Below, piece by piece: positions 9,500 through 19,212 of a DNA stretch of 64,000 bases; within the stretch, counting starts at the first letter, position 1; each line of letters opens with the position of its first letter. Origin of the DNA: Capronia americana (lineage: Eukaryota; Ascomycota; Eurotiomycetes; Chaetothyriales; Herpotrichiellaceae); assembly GCA_016110215.1 (NCBI GenBank), contig JADWQD010000005.1, positions 1,860,001 through 1,924,000 on the forward strand, in the 5' to 3' direction. Made by a program: the position numbers and the translations under genes. The notes under the pieces are model-generated. The model searched no databases and was not told where the DNA came from. It was given only the letters and a program-made list of their open reading frames with translations.

Positions 9500-12322
9500 C
9501 TACACCCTCTTCCTCCTCGGCCGGGCATTCTTCTCCCTTCTCTTCTCCTTCAATCTCCTCTCCTTGACCATCGTGTCGATCGACCTCAATTCTCCCTTTC
9601 CCCCTTTCCCCTTCGCCTTCCCTTTCCCTACTGCCGCTGTCGCGGTTCCCATCCCGGGGTTCTGATCCGCACGGTCTTTCGCACCCTTGGCCTTGAGGAC
9701 CTGCTTCTCGTAATCGCCTCTCAGCTTGTCTGGCGTCTTTGGCGTTCTCAGCGTTTTATGCTGGAATCGCTTGCCTCGCATGCCGGCTCCTCCTCCTCCT
9801 CCAGGGCCTATCCCACCGACATTCTTCTCCTCCTCGCCTACCCTCCCCATTCTGCCCACTCGGTTCGACTTCATCCACCTCTCGAATCGCCCGCTACGGA
9901 AACTGGCCGCAATCTTTGCCCCCGATTCGCCACGGACTAGTTTCCGGCCCTTGGACCCGTCATCATCGTTCTCCCGGCGTACGTACTTCTTGTGCCGCTT
10001 GTCCCAGCGCATGACCTGCCTGTTCTCGCCGAAGGTCTTGGACGATTCGTCGGCGCCAAGGTCCATGGTGGCCGAGCGGGCAGATTCGATGAAATTCGAC
10101 GTGTTGCTGCCGGTGTGGACGCCGTACGCGCGATCAGAGGTCAGATCCTGCGTGGTGGGGAGGTAGGACATGTAGTTGGAGGGGTCGCGGAAGTCGGTGC
10201 TCTCAGAGTCCACGTAGGATTTTGTCGAGGACTTGGAATTGGATTTTGCCTTTTTCGCGTACGGCTCGGAGAATGTGACTTCGAGCTCGGTGGAGGAGGC
10301 TTCGGACATGGTATCTGCTTGGGACGGGTCGTGGTCGTCTTCATATTCGGAATCACTATGTGACTCTGCAGCTCCCTTTGTAGGGAATTCATCGCCCCCA
10401 AAGGTCGATTGTGCTTGTGCCGCATCTGCAGCCTTTTGCTTCCTGTGCTCCAAGCTTGATCGGATCTGTCTGATTGCATCCACTGCTTCTTCGTTGTTCT
10501 TGCGTCCTCCGCGGCGGGCACCGATTTCAAAGATCGATTCTTGAGGTCGGAAATTGCCTACGCGGGCCAGCATCTTTTCTCTCTGGACTTCCATGTCGTC
10601 TTCTTCATTGCTGAACAAAGGATGCAGCTCGGCCCATCCAGGAGAGGAGACCAGTTGTTTCGACCGCTTGGCACTCTCCGACGAGGCGGAGTTTCTGGTC
10701 CGTTGGTACAGTTTCTCGCCCTTTGATGCTACGTTGCGGAGGGCAGAGAGGTCGGCGTCCGTTTCGAGAGCTTTTGTAGCCCACTCGGAACTCGTCTGAT
10801 GGTCCTCACGTCGTAGAGTCCCGACCACGATGTCCTGTGCAAAATCCACATTGCCACCACCTGCCCTTCCGACCACCAGCTTCCGGCCGAGGAAGAGTTG
10901 CAGATCAAGCAGGTATGGCGCGTCGGCGTCTCGCACGAGACTGTAGCTCCACCCCTTCTGTCCTGCCCTTGCCGTCCGACCAACGCGATGGACGAAAATC
11001 TTCGGCTGAGAAGGGAAATCGTAGTTAATCACGTTGGCCAGGACGGGGATATCAATACCACGAGCTGCCACATCGGTCACCACCAAGATGTTTGTCTGGC
11101 CTGTTCGGAAGCTATGGACTTGGGATTTTCGAGCAGTTTGATCGAGGGAGCCGTAGACGTAGGAGACGGCGTACCCGGCCAGCATAAGCAGATTAGCGAT
11201 GTATTCGACATGATGCTTGGTCGCGGTGAAAACGATAGTTGAAAAGGGGTTGGAAGAGGGTTTGTTGGCGCTGTCTGATGCTGGTTCTGCGTCTTGTCTT
11301 TTCCGCTTCTTGCCGGCTTTAGCTGTGCTCGTGGTCGAGCTGAAGAGTTGGGATCTCGTGGGGATTTTGATGATGTCTTGAAGAATGTGCAGCAAAGCAC
11401 CTTCTTTCTCCGACGATTTCAGGGTGAAGAACGCATTTTGCAAGTCTGGTGAGATCTTGCTATCCGCGTCCAGACGGACCAACACGGGATCTTGCAGTCC
11501 TGCCCTTGCGAATTCAACCAGCGACTTGGGCAACGTTGCAGAGAAGAGCAGAGTCTGTCGTGAAGCCGGTAGAGCATGGAGGATCTCAGTCAACTGAGCG
11601 GCGAACCCCATCTCGAACAGCCGGTCAGCCTCGTCAAAGACGGCATATCGGATGCTCGACAGATCCAGGTTCATTTCGACCTTCAGATGCAGAAATCTCC
11701 CCGGAGTCGCAATGATGATGTCCGGGTTGTTGGCCATGGCAGAGAATTGCTCCTCCAGACTGTCACCGCCGACGAGCAGAATAGAGCGCAGATCGGTGCC
11801 TCTGCCGAGCTCCTTGACGACCTGCAATGTCTGCAAGGCCAGTTCTCTAGATGGCGACAGTATCAGGGCCCTCGCTCCGACTTTTGTGCTGTGAACCTTC
11901 AACTTCTCGATCATGGGTATCACAAAAGCCGCAGTCTTGCCAGAGCCCGTTCTCGCCATGCCCACCACGTCCTTGTCGTTGAGCAGCAGAGGGACCGTCT
12001 TCCGTTGGATCGGTGTAGGAACAGAGAAACCTTTCCTCGTTATAGCCTTGAGCAGATTCGCATTGAGGCCCATGGCTTGGAAGCCACCGCCTTTCTTCAC
12101 GGTCCGTCCCTTCAAGTTTGTCCCCTTGCGGTTTGAGGCGGCTTGTTGAGCAGCGATGATGGCTTCATCATCGAGTCCGGAGTCTTCTGCCATCACGTCC
12201 AGATCATGACTTTGTAGTTGGCCATTTCGGACGTCTGAGAGGCCCTCGTCTCCTCCATACAGGGCGCTGCCAATATCGAATTCATTTTCTGAGCGGGCCG
12301 GTGAGCCCGACCGAAAGCTCAT
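9500..12322 (-). CDS. DBP10: ATP-dependent DEAD-box RNA helicase, ribosome biogenesis
   Basis: Nucleolar DEAD-box helicase of the DBP10/DDX54 family, needed for 60S ribosomal subunit assembly. Single exon, 940 aa, from the ATG at 12322 (MSFRSGSPARSENEFDIGSA, the usual start pattern of filamentous-fungal orthologues); the frame is open upstream only to a TTG. Q motif (GFSVPTPIQRKTVP) precedes motif I ARTGSGKT near residue 122. DEAD lies near 227, LFSATLPKSL near 260 and motif VI HRVGRTARAG near 444. The long C-terminal part is acidic then basic and ends in Lys/Arg-rich sequence (KEKRREKNARPRRKRV), as expected for a nucleolar protein. It is divergent from the RPA2-type gene, with 311 bp between the two start codons. 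Confidence 0.96.
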   Translation of the reverse strand: MSFRSGSPARSENEFDIGSALYGGDEGLSDVRNGQLQSHDLDVMAEDSGLDDEAIIAAQQAASNRKGTNLKGRTVKKGGGFQAMGLNANLLKAITRKGFSVPTPIQRKTVPLLLNDKDVVGMARTGSGKTAAFVIPMIEKLKVHSTKVGARALILSPSRELALQTLQVVKELGRGTDLRSILLVGGDSLEEQFSAMANNPDIIIATPGRFLHLKVEMNLDLSSIRYAVFDEADRLFEMGFAAQLTEILHALPASRQTLLFSATLPKSLVEFARAGLQDPVLVRLDADSKISPDLQNAFFTLKSSEKEGALLHILQDIIKIPTRSQLFSSTTSTAKAGKKRKRQDAEPASDSANKPSSNPFSTIVFTATKHHVEYIANLLMLAGYAVSYVYGSLDQTARKSQVHSFRTGQTNILVVTDVAARGIDIPVLANVINYDFPSQPKIFVHRVGRTARAGQKGWSYSLVRDADAPYLLDLQLFLGRKLVVGRAGGGNVDFAQDIVVGTLRREDHQTSSEWATKALETDADLSALRNVASKGEKLYQRTRNSASSESAKRSKQLVSSPGWAELHPLFSNEEDDMEVQREKMLARVGNFRPQESIFEIGARRGGRKNNEEAVDAIRQIRSSLEHRKQKAADAAQAQSTFGGDEFPTKGAAESHSDSEYEDDHDPSQADTMSEASSTELEVTFSEPYAKKAKSNSKSSTKSYVDSESTDFRDPSNYMSYLPTTQDLTSDRAYGVHTGSNTSNFIESARSATMDLGADESSKTFGENRQVMRWDKRHKKYVRRENDDDGSKGRKLVRGESGAKIAASFRSGRFERWMKSNRVGRMGRVGEEEKNVGGIGPGGGGGAGMRGKRFQHKTLRTPKTPDKLRGDYEKQVLKAKGAKDRADQNPGMGTATAAVGKGKAKGKGGKGELRSIDTMVKERRLKEKRREKNARPRRKRV

Positions 12323-12540
12323 CTTGTAAGATATGCGATCGCTTCTTGATGCATTGGCATACAATGCTCTCAGCTGCCTCTGCAAATCGGTGCGGACAAG
12401 TCGTTACCTCGAGAAGCGGACTTTTGCCTGCGCATGAAGAATATCCAAAAATTCATTGACCATTACGTTTAACAGTCCCAGTGATCCGCCATAGTGGGAT
12501 ATCCGTAGGGTCGAGTAAGCGGCCAAAATGAGAAAATCTC

Positions 12541-12560
12541 TTTACGCGCGACGCGTCGGA
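12541..12560. promoter_or_regulatory. MCB-like box (ACGCGT) in the DBP10/RPA2 divergent promoter
   Basis: ACGCGT at 12551-12556, preceded by ACGCGC at 12544-12549, sits about 80 bp upstream of the replication protein A start codon. ACGCGT is the MluI cell-cycle box bound by MBF at G1/S genes in yeasts; replication genes are typical targets. Function here is inferred from sequence and position only. Confidence 0.45.
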
Positions 12561-12633
12561 TCAGTGTTTAGGTTTTTGACCACAACCCTCGCAACCGCAG
12601 TCGTCACGATCCGATCGCCACACCACCACCACA

Positions 12634-13778
12634 ATGAGTATGTATATCAAGATCGCAAGCAAAACGGACCCTGCTAATACTCTCAGACTACGGCTACGAG
12701 AACAACCAGTATACGACGTCGTACGGCGCCGCCGGAGCGGCAGACGGAGGCGGATTCGTGGCGGGGGAACCGCAAAGCAGTCCTGCACAAGGGAGAGTGA
12801 GTTCGCATCATACTATCCTACCCACCACCGCTCATCCCACCGGTTCGATACCAATTGCGCTATACTAACGAGAGTGTATATACGTAGGGCGGCTATGGCA
12901 AAGACACTGTTCGGCCCATGACCATCAAACAGATCCTCGACGCCCAACAACCCCATCCGGACGCTGAATTCAAATGTGACGGCGAGGCATTCAGTCAGGT
13001 GTGTATGCATGCCTTGTCTTGCCTGACCTTCATTTCACCTCATAGCCCATTCATCTCCTCCCAGTCTTCAACATCTAGACCCCGCCCGCACCAAACAACC
13101 CCTACAAACCCGAGACTAACCTCGCTTCCGCAGGTAACGTTCGTAGGCCAAATCCGCAGCATCTCCACGCAACCCACGAACATCACGTACAAGATCGACG
13201 ACGGCACCGGCCTCATCGAAGCCAAGCAATGGATCGACGTCAACGCTGCCGATTCGCCGTCCTCGAAAATGGAGCTCGAGGATAGCAGCAAGCCGAAACT
13301 CGTCGAGGACGGCTACTGCCGCGTCTGGGGCCGCCTCAAGGCCTTCAACAACAAGAGACACGTCGGCGCGCACATCATCCGCCCGATCACCGACTACAAC
13401 GAGATCCATTACCATTTCCTCGAAGCGACGGCCGTGCATTTGTTCTTCACGCGCGGGCCGCCGCCGACGAGTCAGAACGGCAGCAACCAGCCGAATGGCC
13501 ACGGCAACGCTAACGCACAACATCATACTGCCGGCCACGCTGCTGGCTCGGCGCAAGCCGCTGACGCTCATCTAAGCCATATCTCGCCCTTGGGGCGACG
13601 CATCCTCGCCACGTTGAAGAACACGCCGCAGTCGAACGAGGGGCTGCACGTGCAGATGATCGCCAGCCACATGGGAGTGTCGACGAATGAGGTATACAAG
13701 GGGACGGAGGAGCTAGTGGCCGCGGGCGTCATTTTCACGACCGTGGACGACCATACCTGGGCAGTGCTGGATGGGTAG
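12634..13778 (+). CDS. rfa2: Replication protein A 32-kDa subunit (RPA2/RFA2 type)
   Basis: Middle subunit of the trimeric single-strand DNA-binding complex used in replication, repair and recombination. Four exons: 12634-12637, 12687-12796, 12888-12998 and 13134-13778; spliced product 289 aa. The first exon codes only ATG plus one base, with introns GTATGT...CAG, GTGAGT...TAG and GTGTGT...CAG; CTAAT/CTAAC branch-like sites are visible in all three. The N-terminus is Gly/Tyr/Ser-rich (the phosphorylatable tail), followed by TIKQILDAQQPHPDAEFK and the OB fold (VTFVGQIRSISTQPTNITYK, then DDGTGLIEAKQWID). The C-terminal winged helix (LGRRILATLKNTPQSNEGLH onward) is complete. The order and spacing of all elements match the family. 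MCB-like sequence upstream suggests G1/S expression. Confidence 0.95.
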
Positions 13779-14318
13779 ATGAGACGAGATCGAATGAGAC
13801 GAGATGAGATATGACACGGAAGACCGGTTCGGCAGGAGTGCAGGAGTGAACGAATCACAACCAAGTCACAATCACAATCATGATCATCACAATCGCGAAG
13901 AAGTTCTGGCTGCTGCGGCGTTCGTATCGTGACGAACGCGACATGACCAGAAAATCAAGATCAAGGTCACGACCAGGACTAGGGCCAGGACGAGCACGAG
14001 CACGACTACGAGTATTATAGTTCGGCTTGAACCTTTTTGAAGGTGATTTCAAAGTTCGAACTGAAAAAGCTCACTTTCTCGTCCGAGAGTTGAGTGAGTG
14101 AGTGTAGTATGTACCTGACTCGCCTTCTCCCGGCATGTATGTACATTACTGCATTACTGCATTACTGTATTACTACAATGGAATGAGACATCATATCCTA
14201 TCCTATCATTCATGCCATGTCATGCCCTGCCATACCATACCATAACATGTCATCCCATACCATATGAGCGGTAGTTGTCTGAGGAAATAGACAATATCAG
14301 ACAGGGCTTCGAATCTAC

Positions 14319-14352
<34 letters not shown>

Positions 14353-14886
14353 ACCCGTACGTACGTACTGCGTGGGATGCGATATGCCGGCGTCGACAGG
14401 ATATCTATCTATATATACTGTATATACATTTCCAGACCTCCGAGCGTTAGTACATACTTGAGATACTTGTACCATACATGCAGTGACTGACATGAAAGGC
14501 CGACATGGCATGGCGTGAAGAAGAACTAAAGTATTGCTTCCGACACGACCTGACCTGACCTCACATACAGTATATACCTATGTACCTGGCATCCCAATGC
14601 TCGAGTTCTCAGGTTCTCAAGAATTCAGTTTCTCAAGTCTCCTTTCGACCAGTATCGATCGCTTGTACCTATCCAGAAGGGGCAGCCGCAGACCATGAAA
14701 ACGAACAGTAACACACAACGCGCAGAACAAAACACGGCACCTAAACTACACCAAGAAATGCGCCTGCAGCCATAGCCATAGCCATGGCCGTAGCCGTAGC
14801 AGTAGCGGTGCCCTCACCTTACTCCGTAGATGCAGTACAGTACAAAGAGTAACAATTATGCACTGGTTTGCTTGCGAGGTTCATCA
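13779..14886. other. Convergent intergenic region rich in microsatellites
   Basis: No supported gene. It contains several short tandem repeats: (GTGCTC)n at 14321-14352, ATTACTGC-type copies at about 14145-14175, CATAC/CATGC-type runs at about 14190-14265, and CCATAG/CCGTAG hexamers at about 14770-14810. TACTCCGTA is at 14820-14828. Confidence 0.7.
14321..14352. repeat. Hexamer microsatellite (GTGCTC)n
   Basis: About 5.3 perfect copies of GTGCTC, followed directly by a GTAC-repeat (CGTACGTACGTAC). Related GAGCAC and CTCGTG runs occur near 13990 and 21612. Confidence 0.9.
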
Positions 14887-16605
14887 CTATGCACGGATCC
14901 GCCTGGCCCGGCCCCGTTCCGCGTCGTTGTCGTTATATCCAACATCGGAATCGGTGTCCTCGTCGTCGTCATCATCGTCATCCTCGCTGCTACTAACTTC
15001 GAACGGCTCGGCGTGGTCAAAGTCGAGTCTTTGCCGTCTTCTGCTCCGATCCGCCCCGGGGTTGGAGTTCATGGCATGGGGCGGGAGATGTTTCATGGAC
15101 ACGGCGCTGCGGGAGTATACGTCGGCGTGAGGCCCCTGTTGGTGCTGGGTCTCGGTCTCATCTTGTCCGTCGTAGCCGTAATGGTATTCTGACCTTCGAT
15201 CTCTGTCCTGCTCGTAGCCAGCGTGTCCATTTGCGCTATCATTCCGACCCTGGTCCATCATCGCGGCCAGCCTGCGGTCTTTCCTCTTTGCGACCTCCTC
15301 CTGCACAGCCAGCCACTTGGGACTCACCTCCCAGCGCCAGCCATCGCCCGTGGTATTGCAGATAGGCAGGGCCCAGAGCAGCGGATTGGGACCGAAGAGG
15401 TGGTTGAGGTTCCGACGCCAGCCAAGATCAAACGCGTTGGGCATGGTCTCGGAGTCTTGGTCGTCAAGGTACTGCGCATAGCGGTCGCGCTCGCGATCGG
15501 CCTCCATGTGCGAGTATGTTCTGCGTAGGGCGCGGAGGGCGGGCGTGTCACCGGTGGATTCGGCCTGCTGTGGGCGGTGGAGGTGGCGCTGGTTGGAGTC
15601 GTACACGCTCGGGACCGGCGAGGTATGTTCTTCGCCTTCCTCATAGCGTGACGCGCCAGGCACGGCATTGGCATTCCATTCGAGGAATTGTTCACCCGCG
15701 CGCTGCAAGCGTTCCGCCACCCCCTCGGAGCCCTGCCGGCGATGGTTGAATTGCTGGTCCTGGCGATTTCGTTCGATCTGCGCCCTGACGCCGCTGAGGT
15801 ATCGCGTCTTCTCGAGCTTCTCGATCGTCGTCTGCCCTTTCAAGCAGAGGTAGAGGTGCCATCCGGTAAAGGCCGTTAAAACCAACCCGATGATCCCGGC
15901 AATGACGGACAGCAGGATGATGTTGACCGGGGCGACCTCGTCCAGGTAGCCGCTCTGCTCAAAAAGCTCCTTCCACATCCACCAGGCCGCGTTGGCGAAA
16001 CACACCCAAGAAAACAGCGACGTGTAGATCAAGAAGAGCACAAAGGCCTTGTAGTTGTGTAGCCCCAGACAGGTCGAAAGCCAGGGGCAATGATGGTCCA
16101 TCTTTAGCACACATCTCTTGCATGTCGAGCAGTGGTGTGTCCGGTCCGGTTTGGACACATGGCACTTCTTGCAGAAACGGGGTGCTCCCGTCGACGAGAC
16201 GGTCACGGCCTGATACTGGCTGGGGTCGGCCGCGGCCGGTTCGTGCGTCGGGAGCACCGAGTATCGGCCCCGTCCTTTCGTCGAGGCCTCCGCGGGAGAT
16301 TTCAGCGGCGAGCCCGGATCTGTGAACGCCGCGACCGTGTATGACCAGTTGGCCAGGCAGTAGAGTGTGAACCCTAGAAGCGAGATGGCTTGTATCAGCC
16401 ACCACACATGTTTTGACCGGTGGCTACCGAAGCCTATGGACACCACCACCCACACGGCCCACGTTGTGATGCTGTAGACAAACGCGAGCGGGAAGTACGT
16501 CGCTACCGTGCAACAGCCGCGCTCGCATCTCTGAGCGCATGACCGTCCGCGCCGGCGGCCGGGAGTCGGGGGCGGCGAGGAGGAGGGAGTTGAGTAGCTG
16601 GGCAT
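14887..16605 (-). CDS. PFA3: DHHC-type palmitoyltransferase (PFA3 family)
   Basis: Membrane S-acyltransferase that palmitoylates cysteines of target proteins; yeast Pfa3 acts on the vacuolar fusion protein Vac8. Single exon, 572 aa from the ATG at 16605; the frame extends upstream to a GTG only. The N-terminus has the fungal Pfa3 pattern of a Ser/Pro stretch then GRRRGRSC. Two membrane spans (about 33-55 and 65-87) precede the cysteine-rich domain (CKKCHVSKPDRTHHCSTCKR), and the catalytic DHHC is at residues 170-173. Two further spans follow (about 185-210 and 225-250). A short TTxE-like TTIEKLE element follows the last span. The C-terminal ~300 residues are cytosolic, disordered and end with a long acidic run of Asp/Glu. 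The family is secure; the Pfa3 subtype is likely but not proven. Confidence 0.9.
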   Translation of the reverse strand: MPSYSTPSSSPPPTPGRRRGRSCAQRCERGCCTVATYFPLAFVYSITTWAVWVVVSIGFGSHRSKHVWWLIQAISLLGFTLYCLANWSYTVAAFTDPGSPLKSPAEASTKGRGRYSVLPTHEPAAADPSQYQAVTVSSTGAPRFCKKCHVSKPDRTHHCSTCKRCVLKMDHHCPWLSTCLGLHNYKAFVLFLIYTSLFSWVCFANAAWWMWKELFEQSGYLDEVAPVNIILLSVIAGIIGLVLTAFTGWHLYLCLKGQTTIEKLEKTRYLSGVRAQIERNRQDQQFNHRRQGSEGVAERLQRAGEQFLEWNANAVPGASRYEEGEEHTSPVPSVYDSNQRHLHRPQQAESTGDTPALRALRRTYSHMEADRERDRYAQYLDDQDSETMPNAFDLGWRRNLNHLFGPNPLLWALPICNTTGDGWRWEVSPKWLAVQEEVAKRKDRRLAAMMDQGRNDSANGHAGYEQDRDRRSEYHYGYDGQDETETQHQQGPHADVYSRSAVSMKHLPPHAMNSNPGADRSRRRQRLDFDHAEPFEVSSSEDDDDDDDEDTDSDVGYNDNDAERGRARRIRA

Positions 16606-17208
16606 GAAGGGAGATGGGATGAGGTAGTTAACGGCGATCGATCGTCGCCCGGGCTGAGGGTTTCGATTCACTCAGGCGGTCGAGTCCAATGTTGTCGAGC
16701 GCAGGTCATCTCGAGAGGGTTGGTACCATGGTTCGGGTAACAGGGTGAGCACAGATTTATTGACACAGTTGAGGAGGAGAAACAAAACAGTCTGCGTGTG
16801 CTTACGCAGATCCCAGAGCAGTAATACAGGCCGTAAAGAATAATAGTTCTTGTCGATGCAGTGCTAGAGCATAAGGTAAGTTGAGATTGTAATGTGCATA
16901 AATCTGAAACGCGAGTTCGACGGGGTTGGCAGGTGACGTTGTTTGCGCCGTTCTGAGCCTCGCAAGGCCTCGTCAGCCTTCCGACGAACGGCTTCTTCCG
17001 GTCGACGAGAACCACAGTACGGAGTACAGAACATTCATGGGTCAAAGATGAGAGAGTTCTCGCAATGGAGAGTTTGTATTTCTAGGCTAAAAGAGCGTAG
17101 TAATTCGTCGCCGATGCGTCTCAACGAGTACAATAGTTGGATAGCCGACATATTGGATTCGTCCTTCCTTCGCCCATCCGCACCATCCTTCACTACTCCT
17201 GTTCGCTT
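16606..17208. other. Intergenic region without supported gene
   Basis: About 600 bp between the start of the palmitoyltransferase gene and the 3' end of the acetyltransferase gene. It contains a perfect copy of the dispersed word GTACGGAGTAC at 17017-17027. No coding or RNA gene is seen. Confidence 0.55.
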
Positions 17209-18080
17209 TCAGCCAGACTTGACCGGCGCAGCGCCTGTGGTTCCATTCTCCTTCTGCTTGCTCATCGGCTCGCGCACCATGACATCCATCCTCAGCTCCT
17301 TGCCAGCAGCCCGTCTCAAGTAGATGTTCTTTCGCAACTCGAAGCCCAATTTGCCGTAGATGATGATGTTGATATCGTGAGAGCTCTCCAGGTAGCACGG
17401 AAGTCCTTCAGCATCAGCCTGTGTATATTAGCATAAGCGCTAGCATCACCATTATCATCGGGCACTAAAGGGGCAGCGCATACCATGTTCGTGACATAAT
17501 CAATCAGTTTCCTAGCATATCCGCGGCCGCGCGCCTCCGGTTTCGTGCCAATATAGTTGAGATACCACGAGGCGTTGTCCCTCTCGCCCAAGACCTCCTG
17601 CTTGCTATGGTGCAACAACGGCAGGAACTCGTCGAAGAACCGGGCCCTCCCTTCCTTGGACAGCTTCCAGCTCAGTCGCCACATGCCGCTCCGGAGAATG
17701 GTGTACCAGTCGTCGATGTTCTTGCCCGGCGGCAACCACAAGGCCACACAGTCGAAGTTGTCACCCACCGTCAAGACCAGTCCCTGAAGACAGTGCGCGT
17801 AGGTGACGTACTCCATGGCATCTTTGTGCATCTCGAACCGTTGTTCCTCGCTCAGGTGCATCCGGTCGGGCGTGTCGATGGCATAGCGCACGATGTGGTC
17901 GAGGCGGAACGCTTCGGCGAGGCAGGCGGCGGCCTCTTTGTACTCGTGCGGCGCGACGATGCGGACGCCGTCCTTGTTCGGAGTCGTCGCGAGGGCGGCG
18001 ACTTTGGTGGCGGTCGAGGTCGGCTTTTCATGGATGATTGCTGCATCCAAGACGGGAGCGGCAACACTAGGAAGAGCCAT
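17209..18080 (-). CDS. GNAT-family N-acetyltransferase
   Basis: Predicted acetyl-CoA-dependent N-acetyltransferase, 268 aa, two exons: 17484-18080 and 17209-17418, split by a 65-nt intron (GTATGC...CAG, phase 0). The acetyl-CoA-binding motif A is clear: WYLNYIGTKPEARGRGYA with the R-x-x-G-x-G/A turn near residues 184-189, then the helix KLIDYV. Exon 2 gives the closing strands (YLESSHDINIIIYGKLGFEL), the usual GNAT C-terminal pattern with a conserved Tyr before KLGFE. The N-terminal 35 residues are Ala/Thr-rich. This architecture is common in fungal GNATs of unknown substrate; it cannot be assigned to histone, polyamine or small-molecule acetylation from sequence. Without exon 2 the fold would be incomplete, which supports the intron. 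Confidence 0.88.
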
Positions 18081-19212
18081 GCTGGGTGGTTTGGGATTTA
18101 GCAGCTTCTAGTTTTTCTTTCTTTTTTGTCCTTTGTCTTGCCCTTAGTTGAAAGGTCAAACATGTTTGGTCCACCTACTGTTTGGTATAGCTCAACCTCG
18201 ATCAATGGGTCTGGTGAGATGGCCCGTATGCTCCGAACAGAGCTGGGCGGTAGAGACAGTGTCGCTTCTAAATGGGAAGCGTAGGCTAGGACAAGATGTA
18301 CGTATATCAACCGACATCAGCGTACGATACGTCTTGGGTCTGGACTGGGGGGAGAAGGAGTAACGGGCGGCCAGAGGTGCGATAGAACTCTTCCGCGGTG
18401 TAGTCTGTTCCGCCTGCAACAGGCGTGTGTTATGAGGCACGTCTGGTGGGAGTGAGTATAGCGACGACGGGGAACCTTGCACGGACTTGTTAGCTTCAAG
18501 GGTCAGGACAGGGCAGCTGATCTGTCGACGTCGACAATGCAGCGATCTTGTACAACGCCTTGAGGCTGGCACGACGTAAGCAAAGCGGAAGAGGAGCGGA
18601 GGCGGTGGTAGGGAAGAGGGACGAAGCTTTATCAACCCGCCTGTCAAGCGGAGATGTGAATCCCGGTGCCACTCGGTGCCTCTCACCATAAGAAAGCTAT
18701 GGGTAAGGGTAGGACGAATGTGGTTGACGACGTAACCCAGGTCAGCACCAGGGGCAATCAGATGGCTCGGAAGAATGAGATTCCCCACGCTACCGACTGC
18801 AACTGGCTTCACATCAGCAAAGTGGATGTGTCGAGCAGGTGAAGGTTCCCTGATTCTTCGGAGGAGGGCGGTCGTCGACGGTCTCCAAGATGCCAACAAG
18901 CGAAGAGGAGACATGGGAGGGTCACGGGGACGCGCTTGGGCATGCTTGATGAGGCCTAGAGGAGGCCGTAGTTGCAGGCGGAAGTGAGGCGAAAAGGTTG
19001 GGGCTGCGAAGGGAGCGAAGAAATCATTGGTTCCACCGCCACGTTCCCTTCGCATCCGAACACGACGGTCAAGTTGGCATCGTGGGGTGCAGATATCGCA
19101 GTCATCACTTTCACACCGACCTCAGAAGCGGTTCACACGGCGTGCTGAGAAGAGCTCTATTCTATCTTGCCGCTGAGAGGGGCTTTTATTATTGTACATT
19201 CACCTGTGGAGA
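18081..19212. other. Intergenic region with a possible small spliced gene
   Basis: Between the acetyltransferase start and the DHA2 transporter stop. Apart from the tentative minus-strand gene listed separately (18307-18914), nothing is seen. Confidence 0.4.
18307..18914 (-). CDS. Tentative small multi-exon gene, product unknown
   Basis: Three minus-strand open segments look more protein-like than their surroundings. From the ATG at 18914: an Arg-rich, acid-poor start (MSPLRLLASWRPSTTALLRR) like a mitochondrial presequence. Around 18640-18530: a segment reading SLKALYKIAAL. At 18307-18411: GTDYTAEEFYRTSGRPLLLL and onward to a TGA. Possible splice signals lie between them (GTGAGA near 18688, CTTGACAG near 18645, TTGCAG near 18414), but I could not build one fully consistent phase-matched model, and one long frame runs through the region unspliced from 19055 to 18192. 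A small mitochondrial protein is a guess; the region may be non-coding. Confidence 0.25.

Noticed and set aside
9739..12149. Many plus-strand frames opposite DBP10
   Set aside because: They are antisense shadows of the helicase coding sequence, with low-complexity translations.
12838..12860. tRNA B-box-like GGTTCGATACC
   Set aside because: It lies in intron 2 of the replication protein A gene and has no matching A box or acceptor stem.
18192..19055. Single 287-codon minus-strand frame
   Set aside because: As one uninterrupted protein it is of odd composition and covers likely intron signals; only parts of it look protein-like, so a tentative spliced gene was listed instead.
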